Shown piece by piece: positions 1-4,919 of a stretch of DNA of 10,471 nt; the stretch's first letter is position 1, and each line of letters begins with the position of its first letter. This DNA is from Planctomycetota bacterium (lineage in GTDB: Bacteria > Planctomycetota > Phycisphaerae > WQYP01). The notes below the pieces were generated by a model. That model worked only from the letters and a program-made list of their open reading frames with translations. It had not been told where the DNA came from and searched no databases. The stretch lies in assembly GCA_023489375.1 (NCBI GenBank), contig JAMDCX010000051.1, positions 1-10,471 on the forward strand, in the 5' to 3' direction. A program made the translations under genes and the position numbers.

Positions 1-87
1 GCCAGGAGGCCGTGAGCTTTGGCGCTCGTCGTCAATGTATATTCCAATACACTTTCCTCCTCGCTTCGCGCCCACAACCTCCTGGCC
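1..87. repeat. Imperfect inverted repeat at the left edge
   Basis: Positions 1-9 (GCCAGGAGG) are exactly complementary to 78-86 (CCTCCTGGC). Further pairing occurs near 12-17 and at the apex around 36-52 (TGTAT against ATACA). The arms could fold into a long, interrupted hairpin. It may continue beyond the window, and it overlaps the partial minus-strand frame. Confidence 0.35.
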
Positions 88-159
88 CTCCGTCAACCCT
101 AATTTGTAGGCGTGACAGAGCACTAGGTCAAAATCGCGGTAATTCTGGCCCGTCGACAT
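1..159 (-). CDS. Unidentified partial open frame, N-terminal 53 residues
   Basis: An open frame starts at ATG (159-157) on the minus strand and stays open to the left edge. Its product begins MSTGQNYRDFDLVLCHAYKL and continues with a Gly/Lys/Arg-rich stretch and a GIYIDDERQ segment. Codons look coding-like, with many G/C third positions. I do not recognise the family. No clear Shine-Dalgarno sequence precedes the ATG, and the C-terminus lies outside the window. The frame is divergent from ispF, so the sequence between them would have to hold both promoters. The stretch also contains an inverted repeat (1-9 with 78-86), so it could instead be a structured or dispersed repeat with a fortuitous frame. 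Confidence is low. Confidence 0.33.
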   Translation of the reverse strand, partial: MSTGQNYRDFDLVLCHAYKLGLTEGQEVVGAKRGGKCIGIYIDDERQSSRPPG

Positions 160-225
160 GACCGTAAACGGTTACAATAAATCAGATTAAACCACCAGAA
201 ATTATATTGCTTCGCGTTCGGCCTA

Positions 226-254
226 CTGGTTGGGCAATCCACACCGGGTATAAT
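226..254 (+). promoter_or_regulatory. Possible housekeeping promoter for ispF
   Basis: A perfect TATAAT hexamer lies at 249-254. The hexamer 17 bases upstream (CTGGTT, 226-231) is a poor -35. Transcription would start near 261 and give a leader of about 175 nt that contains the fold at 345-400. A weaker alternative is TTGTTA (268-273) with TATCTT (292-297) at 18-bp spacing. Confidence 0.35.
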
Positions 255-344
255 ATTTACAGTAGTTTTGTTAAACATCCAGAAATGTCGCTATCTTGTC
301 AGTGTTTGCCGATATCGGTTAGCATTTTTACTTTGGGATAAGTG

Positions 345-400
345 GTAGTACCATCACCGACGGTTTTATGGTGTTGGATTACAATCCACGATGGTACTGC
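345..400 (+). other. Structured leader candidate upstream of ispF (branched hairpin)
   Basis: An 11-pair closing stem joins 345-355 to 390-400, with one G-U pair at 346/399. Inside it are a weak helix (356-358 with 370-372 or nearby) and a 5-bp hairpin (375-379 with 384-388, loop TACA). The shape is a three-way junction ending 36 nt before the ispF start codon. I recognise no known riboswitch consensus in it, and it does not fit a tRNA cloverleaf. Confidence 0.35.
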
Positions 401-436
401 TTTGACGCCGGTACGGACAAATGAGGTAACTTTAGG

Positions 437-919
437 ATGGAATATCGCATTGGCATTGGCTACGACCTGCATCGCACCCAGGCGGGCCGACCACTGGTAT
501 TAGGCAATATCACCATACCGCACACCGTTGGTCTGCTGGGGCATTCCGACGCGGATGTAGTCATTCACGCTATTATTGATGCTATTACCGGAGCCGCCGG
601 TTTGCCGGATGTTGGACAGCTGTTTCCCAATTCCGATCCGGCCTATCAGAACATTGATTCCGCTCGGCTTCTGGAACAAACCATGGTGGAACTACATAAA
701 ACATCATGGCGTATTAATAATGTCGATGTGGTCATCATAGCGCAAAGTCCGAAAATTTCGCCGCATAAATCCGCCATCCGTCAACGGATGGCCCAATTGC
801 TGCAAGTATCGCCGGAAGTGGTCAATATTAAAGGCAAAACCAATGAATATGTCGACGCGATCGGAGAAGAAAAGGCCATTGCCTGCCATTGTGCGGTGTT
901 GTTAAAACGCGAATTGTGA
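437..919 (+). CDS. ispF: 2-C-methyl-D-erythritol 2,4-cyclodiphosphate synthase IspF
   Basis: IspF converts CDP-methylerythritol 2-phosphate to the cyclic diphosphate MEcPP with release of CMP, the fifth step of the MEP isoprenoid pathway, as a cytosolic homotrimer. At 160 aa the protein is the usual full length. The metal-site residues are visible: Asp10 and His12 in GYDLH, and His44 after the HSDAD motif (36-40). Further family blocks are DVGQLFPNSD (58-67), the IIAQSPK strand (100-106) and the C-terminal active-site loop, where Thr135 and Glu137 align with E. coli Thr133 and Glu135. AIACH (147-151) follows. The start is supported by GAGG about 10 bases upstream and by the N-terminus matching the family. 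ruvC follows on the same strand after 53 bp, so co-transcription is likely. Product identity is secure. Confidence 0.97.
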   Translation: MEYRIGIGYDLHRTQAGRPLVLGNITIPHTVGLLGHSDADVVIHAIIDAITGAAGLPDVGQLFPNSDPAYQNIDSARLLEQTMVELHKTSWRINNVDVVIIAQSPKISPHKSAIRQRMAQLLQVSPEVVNIKGKTNEYVDAIGEEKAIACHCAVLLKREL

Positions 920-972
920 AGCGGCACGGCAGCTCACGGTCACGTTCTGGGGGCTTCGGCCATGGAGACACT

Positions 973-1458
973 ATGCGAATACTGGGCATTGATCCTGGAT
1001 TGCATCTCACCGGTTATGCGGTAGTGGATGCTAAACGTTTTAAGCCTACGCTGGTGGAAGCGGGGGTCATTCGACTTAATCCACGGATGGATGCGGCAAA
1101 GCGGCTTGTGGAACTGCACACACAGGTGGGAGAATTGCTGCGAGAATTTACCATCGATCAAGTTGGAGTTGAGCAATTATACGCCCATTACAAGCATCCA
1201 CGTACCGCCATTCTGATGGGCCACGCACGGGGCGTGATCCTGCTGGCGGCGGCACAAGCGGGCATATCGATTACCCATTTGCCCAGTACGCTGGTAAAAA
1301 AAATGGTCACCGGGAATGGCCATGCTGGGAAACTTCAGATTCAGAAATCGGTTATGATGTTGTGTCATCTGGCCAAACCGCCGACGCCCGCGGATACCGC
1401 CGACGCCATTGCCATCGCCTGGGTACTGGCCGGCCGTTTGATCCGATTGGCAGTATAA
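973..1458 (+). CDS. ruvC: Crossover junction endodeoxyribonuclease RuvC
   Basis: RuvC resolves Holliday junctions by paired nicking as a dimer working with RuvAB, in recombination and repair. The 161-aa length fits the family (about 160-175). The four catalytic acidic residues of the RNase H-like fold are present: Asp7 (GIDPG), Glu67 (GVEQLY), and Asp141 and Asp144 (ADTADAIAIAW). The basic KKMVTGNGHAGK block (109-120) matches the DNA-binding lysine region. I chose ATG 973 because GGAG lies five bases upstream (964-967) and the protein then begins with the canonical MRILGIDPG; the same frame is open further upstream but overlaps ispF. No ruvA or ruvB is in view. The frame just after the stop may hold a remnant of another gene. 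Confidence 0.96.
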   Translation: MRILGIDPGLHLTGYAVVDAKRFKPTLVEAGVIRLNPRMDAAKRLVELHTQVGELLREFTIDQVGVEQLYAHYKHPRTAILMGHARGVILLAAAQAGISITHLPSTLVKKMVTGNGHAGKLQIQKSVMMLCHLAKPPTPADTADAIAIAWVLAGRLIRLAV

Positions 1459-1720
1459 ATCTGGCCCTTACAGCGCGACCTCGGCCTGGCGATATATAAA
1501 AAGCCCATCAAACATGTCACGGTTCACGATGTTGTGCGTAAAACAGCCATGGGTTTGCGTGAATGCGGAATATCATCGAATGATATTGATGTTAATCGCA
1601 GATGCGTGGCGACAACCTGTGGCTGTGATTATTGGGTATAGTAAATTGGCCGGCATAAATGGTTATACAATTTGGAGCACCGGCATCGTAATGCGGTGCT
1701 TTCTACACGGTGAAGTATAA
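1459..1720 (+). pseudogene. Possible C-terminal remnant of a laccase-domain (PgeF/YfiH-like) protein
   Basis: Directly after the ruvC stop, in the same frame, there is an open stretch to a TAG at about 1633-1635. It contains HVTVHDVV, LRECGISSNDIDVN and RRCVATTC segments. A neighbouring frame continues with YSKLAGINGYTIW to a stop at 1720. This order resembles the C-terminus of PgeF/YfiH proteins (LxxxGI, then xxIxV, then a conserved Cys, then a SYRxxGxxGR-like end) if one frameshift near 1626-1640 is allowed. The usual upstream two thirds of such a protein is absent. No start or ribosome-binding site is seen. The resemblance is by eye and weak; chance open frame remains a real alternative. 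Confidence 0.24.
1676..1703. terminator. Hairpin between ruvC and the minus-strand membrane gene
   Basis: AGCACC (1676-1681) pairs with GGTGCT (1695-1700), and GGCAT... inside pairs as GCAT-type helix 1683-1686 with 1691-1694 after one bulged G; the loop is CGTA. Only a short CTTTCT tail follows. Its position between converging transcripts would suit a weak bidirectional terminator. Confidence 0.35.
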
Positions 1721-1927
1721 ACCCTCCGCCATGTGTATCCGGGTTCCGTTAGCGGATATGAGCCAGCAAGGCGTGACAGTGCTGCAAGTGAGTAAAGCCG
1801 CAGATAACGCAGTTGCCCATAGAACAGGGGCCAGAATATCAGCCTCAAGCTGCATCCTCTGCGGTTAAAAGATAGAACCCCACTTCCATACAGATATTTC
1901 ACTTTGCCAGCCCATAAACGGTTACCT
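1721..1927. other. Stretch with no recognisable gene
   Basis: I see no convincing start/ribosome-binding-site pair or family motif here on either strand. A long minus-strand open frame crosses it, but its translation is low-complexity in character and it overlaps the better-supported gene at 1928-2236 in another frame. Confidence 0.5.
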
Positions 1928-2236
1928 TTATTGATCACCGCTTCCTTGTGGAATAGTGGATGCATTCGTTGATGATGCCGACACCAGTGTACTCCCTGTG
2001 TGGTAACCGGCATTCGGGCTTGGCAGTGGAGTGGCAGGCAACATCCAATAGCAAATTGCCACAAGAATAAGCAACAACGCCACAACGGTACCTGGAATAA
2101 TGAATATGGAGGCAAAAAACCGCATTAGATTGGGACTGGCTATGCGTTCCCATTTTTCAGAATCCATTTTCTTCAAACTTTTCCGGGCTTTTGGATAAGT
2201 TGGTGCCCAATCCATCTTAAAAGGTATTGTCAGCAT
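1928..2236 (-). CDS. Small single-pass membrane protein, unknown function, sigma-54 promoter upstream
   Basis: I do not recognise the family. The product is 102 aa. A basic, charged N-terminal part of about 38 residues (KARKSLKKMDSEKWER, 16-31) would be cytoplasmic. One long hydrophobic helix follows at about 40-66 (FFASIFIIPGTVVALLLILV, then AICYWML). A tail of about 36 residues rich in Ser, Thr, Pro and Gly would lie outside the membrane. The start at 2236 is chosen because a perfect AAGGAG (2250-2245) sits eight bases upstream. The same frame extends to an ATG at 2311, but that start has no Shine-Dalgarno. About 110 bases upstream is a perfect sigma-54 promoter reading into this gene. It is divergent from amtB, so a role in the nitrogen-limitation response is inferred; the sequence gives no direct clue to its activity. 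Confidence 0.6.
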   Translation of the reverse strand: MLTIPFKMDWAPTYPKARKSLKKMDSEKWERIASPNLMRFFASIFIIPGTVVALLLILVAICYWMLPATPLPSPNAGYHTGSTLVSASSTNASTIPQGSGDQ

Positions 2237-2346
2237 CGCCGGGACTCCTTGTGCAATCTTTTCGATTCTATGCGAAGCATATCCACAGCTTCTATTTACA
2301 TCCGTCGCCATTTACCGCGGCAACAGAACACGTAATAACTCTGTTA

Positions 2347-2362
2347 TGCAAATGCCGTGCCA
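2347..2362 (-). promoter_or_regulatory. Sigma-54 (-24/-12) promoter for the small membrane protein
   Basis: Read on the minus strand, 2362 to 2347 is TGGCACGGCATTTGCA. It fits the RpoN consensus TGGCACG-N4-TTGCW at every fixed position. Transcription should start near 2336, giving a leader of about 100 nt before the ATG at 2236. Confidence 0.72.
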
Positions 2363-2456
2363 GAATTCGCTTTCAATACAGACAGGCAGTTTAATGCAAC
2401 TTACCATGTAAATAATAATTCATAACCATTACGCCTTTAGGAAAAGGACCGTAGTT

Positions 2457-2569
2457 ACTTCCCTATTGGCATTACCATTGAATACTCCAGCACCGGCATA
2501 GCCGGTGGCTATATGACGGATGGTGCTCCGGAATCCGCGCACCAACCGACGTAAGGAGTATTGGGAAGT
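2457..2569. repeat. Nested inverted-repeat block between the two sigma-54 promoters (candidate enhancer)
   Basis: The outer arms are ACTTCCC (2457-2463) plus AATACTCC (2481-2488), complementary to GGAGTATTGGGAAGT (2555-2569), with 17 bases inserted in the left arm. Inside are two hairpin-like dyads. The first is CACCGGC-ATA-GCCGGTG (2491-2507). The second is TGGTGC (2521-2526) with GCACCA (2539-2544), enclosing a CGG/CCG helix. Dyad centres are about 34 bp apart, near three helical turns. GCACC/GGTGC half-sites recall NtrC-type enhancers (GCACC-N5-GGTGC in enterics), although spacing and orientation differ. The block lies about 160-200 bp upstream of the minus-strand start site and 285-320 bp upstream of the plus-strand one. 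Alternatives are a small palindromic mobile repeat or a structured RNA. Confidence 0.45.
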
Positions 2570-2790
2570 TATTATGTGTCATTTCCTAACTTGTCTGCTA
2601 CTGTAAATTCCGTATTCGTCTGTGCGCTATTTTCATGCACGATAGGGCATGCCCGATACCAAGGGCCTTATCAGTGACTATTTTTTAGGCGACACGTTTA
2701 ATTAAAAAACATAGTGCCATATTTCCATTGAGCATGAATTCTGCATATTTATGGCGATTATTCATAATAATGAAAAAGTGTTGCGGCTTC
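2570..2790. other. AT-rich spacer upstream of the amtB promoter
   Basis: No gene is supported here. The stretch holds a perfect 10-bp palindrome GGGCATGCCC (2645-2654), a T6 run near 2680-2686 and an A/T-rich segment (about 2695-2780). Such flexible DNA between an enhancer and a sigma-54 promoter often serves looping, but I see no confident IHF site. Confidence 0.4.
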
Positions 2791-2806
2791 TGGCACAGCA
2801 ATTGCG
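2791..2806 (+). promoter_or_regulatory. Sigma-54 (-24/-12) promoter for amtB
   Basis: TGGCAC (2791-2796), a 5-base spacer, then TTGC (2802-2805) give the exact GG-to-GC spacing required for RpoN. The only departures from the extended consensus are A for G after TGGCAC and G after TTGC. Transcription should begin near 2817. A promoter of this class, driven by an NtrC-like activator, is the usual control of amtB-glnK loci. Confidence 0.75.
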
Positions 2807-2816
2807 TTAAACCTAT

Positions 2817-2993
2817 TAGTTCGGTGCCGGGGCGGCTCCGGCTTGGGGCTGTGCTGGGCTAAAACGGCAGCGGTTAACCAAGTTGTGTATGGTTGTGATT
2901 CGTTGGGATATATATCTCATAGTTGATTTTATAGTCCGTCGTGCGGTGCGACGTGATTGGTTTTTCTCTAATGGTTCTTTGGAGGAACTATTG
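2817..2993 (+). other. Untranslated leader of amtB
   Basis: This is the sequence between the predicted start site and the amtB ATG. It holds a GC-rich hairpin, GCCGG (2826-2830) with CCGGC (2838-2842), and a second one, CGTCG (2937-2941) with CGACG (2949-2953). The ribosome-binding site GGAGGA is at 2981-2986. An in-frame TTG at 2883 is open to the gene but has no ribosome-binding site and would place a charged extension before the signal peptide. Confidence 0.4.
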
Positions 2994-4472
2994 ATGGGTT
3001 TCAGAAGACTCGCAAGAGCAAGCACAGCCCGGTGGATGTTCGGCTTGACCGCGGCAGTGCTCGTAATGACGATGGCTGGACAGATATTCGCGCAAACGGC
3101 TCCGATCGCGGCTTCGGCAACGGCAGCGGTAGCCGCCACCGCTCCCGCTCCAGTAACCGGCGCGTGGGCGCAGCAGACTTATGATACGGGCAGTACAGCC
3201 TGGATGCTGGCCTCCACGGCGCTGGTGATGATCATGATGCCCGGCCTGGCACTATATTACGGTGGCATTGTCCGAAAGAAAAACTTTCTTGCCACTATGA
3301 TGACCTCTTACTCGGCTTTAGGTGTCATTATTGTGCAGTGGTTCCTTTTTGGATACATGTTATCATTCGGTACATCAACCGATCCAACCTTACAAAAATT
3401 TATTGGTTGGGATCCCAGCCGATTACTGATGCTGGGGCTTAATCCAATTACTGCGGTTACTGGGGTTGCCGGTGCTCCGGCTGGCGGTCAGTTTCCGGTA
3501 CCCGAAACCATTTTTAACATGTTTCAAGCGATGTTCGCCGTCATCACCCCGGCACTAATTGCCGGTTCAATCGCCGAACGCATGAAATATGGCGCCTGGT
3601 GTCTGTTCATACTATTATGGGGTACTTTAGTTTATGATCCACTGGCCCACTTCATCTGGGGTAATGGCTGGTTGGCGCAGTTAGGCGCTGTAGACTTCGC
3701 CGGTGGAACGGTAGTGCATATTTCTTCAGGTGTGTCGGGTCTGGTGGCCGCGATTATGATCGGTAAGCGTAAAGGCCATCCGAATGTGATTCAGCCCAAC
3801 TCATTGTTTAACACCCTGACCGGTGCGGGTCTGCTCTGGTTCGGATGGTATGGATTTAACGCCGGTTCAGCCAATGCCGCCAATGGTCTGGCATGCGCTG
3901 CATTCCTGAACACCACAGTCGCCACCGCGATGGCGGGATTAGCCTGGAACTTTGCGGAATGGATGCATCATCGTCGCGCTACGAGCCTGGGCATGGCTTC
4001 GGGTTTTGTAGCTGGTCTGGTCGCCATCACTCCGGCCTGCGGATATGTTGCCCTCTGGTCATCGCCCATTATTGGATTGGCTGCCGGCATCGTATGCTAC
4101 TGGGGCGCTCAGATCAAGACCATCTTCGGGTATGATGACGCTCTGGATGCCTTCGGTGTGCACGCGGTGGGCGGATTCCTTGGCGCCGTTTTAACCGGTG
4201 TATTTGCCAGCACGGCCATTAATGGTGTGGCGGGCTGGATCGACGGCAATTTCCATCAGGTGCTGCTGCAGTTCCTCGCCGCCGGCGATGCCGTGGTGTA
4301 TGCTGCGGTTATGACGGCGATTATCATCTTCGTGATGAAACTGTTCATGGAGATTCGTGTCTCCGAGCAGGTGGAAATTGAAGGATTGGACCTGGGCATC
4401 CACGGGGAGGTTGGTCTGGATACCAATACCTTCCCCGAACAATCGGTGGCCATTCCATTCGGCGCCAACTAA
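2994..4472 (+). CDS. amtB: Ammonium transporter AmtB
   Basis: AmtB is the trimeric inner-membrane channel that carries ammonium/ammonia into the cell at low external supply. The 492-aa product starts with a cleavable-looking signal peptide (about residues 1-34, ending IFAQ) and an Ala/Pro/Thr-rich stretch, followed by about eleven membrane helices. Family landmarks include the MMPGLALYYGGIVRKKN block of the first core helix, an AGSIAERMKYGAW loop, the Amt signature DFAGGTVVHISSGVSGLVAA and a GVHAVGGFLGA block. The pore histidine pair is intact (His242 and His390, equivalent to E. coli His168 and His318). ATG 2994 has GGAGGA seven bases upstream. The preceding -24/-12 promoter implies expression under nitrogen limitation. 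glnK follows after 93 bp containing two strong hairpins. The C-terminal tail is the region where PII docks in characterised systems. Confidence 0.96.
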   Translation: MGFRRLARASTARWMFGLTAAVLVMTMAGQIFAQTAPIAASATAAVAATAPAPVTGAWAQQTYDTGSTAWMLASTALVMIMMPGLALYYGGIVRKKNFLATMMTSYSALGVIIVQWFLFGYMLSFGTSTDPTLQKFIGWDPSRLLMLGLNPITAVTGVAGAPAGGQFPVPETIFNMFQAMFAVITPALIAGSIAERMKYGAWCLFILLWGTLVYDPLAHFIWGNGWLAQLGAVDFAGGTVVHISSGVSGLVAAIMIGKRKGHPNVIQPNSLFNTLTGAGLLWFGWYGFNAGSANAANGLACAAFLNTTVATAMAGLAWNFAEWMHHRRATSLGMASGFVAGLVAITPACGYVALWSSPIIGLAAGIVCYWGAQIKTIFGYDDALDAFGVHAVGGFLGAVLTGVFASTAINGVAGWIDGNFHQVLLQFLAAGDAVVYAAVMTAIIIFVMKLFMEIRVSEQVEIEGLDLGIHGEVGLDTNTFPEQSVAIPFGAN

Positions 4473-4480
4473 AGGCGCCG
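4460..4480 (+). other. GC hairpin wrapped around the amtB stop codon
   Basis: CGGCGCC (4460-4466) is perfectly complementary to GGCGCCG (4474-4480). The seven-base loop AACTAAA contains the amtB TAA. The all-GC stem is stable, but no T-run follows (TATAAGTTCTT), so it looks more like a 3' stability or processing element than a terminator. Confidence 0.5.
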
Positions 4481-4500
4481 TATAAGTTCTTGACGCATGT

Positions 4501-4538
4501 GCCCCCGCCCGAGGCGGGACCTGGGGCGGGGGCTTTTT
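4501..4538 (+). terminator. Rho-independent terminator between amtB and glnK
   Basis: A perfect 10-bp stem joins GCCCCCGCCC (4501-4510) to GGGCGGGGGC (4524-4533). The 13-base loop is itself G-rich, and TTTTT (4534-4538) follows at once. It lies inside what should be a single operon, so it probably lets only part of the amtB transcript reach glnK. I see no good promoter between it and glnK. Confidence 0.85.
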
Positions 4539-4565
4539 ATAAAACCTAATAAGGAGAATTCTATA

Positions 4566-4919
4566 ATGAAATTGATTTTGGCTATTATTCAACCACATCG
4601 CCTGGAAGCTGTTAAACAGGCACTAACCGATGTCGAGGTATTTCGCCTGACCGTCAGCGATGTGCAGGGCTATGGCCGCCAGAAAGGCCATACGGAATAT
4701 TTCCGCGGTCAGGCCATGCAGGTCAATCTGATTCGCAAAGTCCGGCTGGAAATTGCGGTCAACGAGGCCTTTGTACAGCCTACCATCGACGCCATTGTTA
4801 AAGCCGCACGTAGCGGTCCTAATGGCAAAGGGCAGGTCGGTGATGGCAAAATATTTGTGCTGCCATTGGACAATGTCATTCGCGTAAGTGATGGAACCAA
4901 GGGTGGCGAAGGTATTTAA
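4566..4919 (+). CDS. glnK: PII nitrogen regulatory protein (GlnK/GlnB) with altered T-loop
   Basis: PII trimers sense 2-oxoglutarate and ATP/ADP, and next to amtB they typically gate the transporter. The 117-aa product carries the family core: GYGRQKGHTE (35-44), with Gln39 and Lys58 kept for 2-oxoglutarate binding, and the VGDGKIFVLP nucleotide loop (91-100). The B-loop is about five residues longer than in E. coli (SGPNGKGQ, 83-90). Two departures stand out. Position 51, the uridylylated Tyr of enteric PII, is Met (with Phe46 in place of Tyr46). In the C-terminal VIRxR motif the second Arg is Ser (VIRVS, Ser108). Post-translational control by a GlnD-type enzyme is therefore unlikely. ATG 4566 has AAGGAG nine bases upstream. 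The gene lies downstream of a terminator-like hairpin and meets lysC tail to tail. Confidence 0.95.
   Translation: MKLILAIIQPHRLEAVKQALTDVEVFRLTVSDVQGYGRQKGHTEYFRGQAMQVNLIRKVRLEIAVNEAFVQPTIDAIVKAARSGPNGKGQVGDGKIFVLPLDNVIRVSDGTKGGEGI

Noticed and set aside
345..400. tRNA gene
   Set aside because: Branched, but the stem lengths, loops and T-arm sequence do not fit a tRNA.
1514..1720. Plus-strand 68-residue open frame taken as a gene by itself
   Set aside because: No ribosome-binding site and an atypical composition; it is described only as part of a possible frameshifted remnant.
1663..2115. Minus-strand 150-residue open frame
   Set aside because: It overlaps the better-supported membrane gene in another frame, lacks a ribosome-binding site and shows no family motif.
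2237..2311. Upstream ATG at 2311 for the small membrane protein
   Set aside because: No Shine-Dalgarno there, while ATG 2236 has a perfect AAGGAG at eight bases.
2704..2719. A third TGGCAC on the minus strand as another sigma-54 promoter
   Set aside because: The -12 position is T-rich without the essential GC.
2883..2993. Extended amtB start at TTG 2883
   Set aside because: It would bury the signal peptide behind a charged extension and lacks a ribosome-binding site; ATG 2994 has GGAGGA.
2816..3139. Alanine-rich minus-strand frame opposite the amtB leader and signal peptide
   Set aside because: Antisense shadow of amtB codons; its composition mirrors the Ala/Pro-rich stretch on the plus strand.
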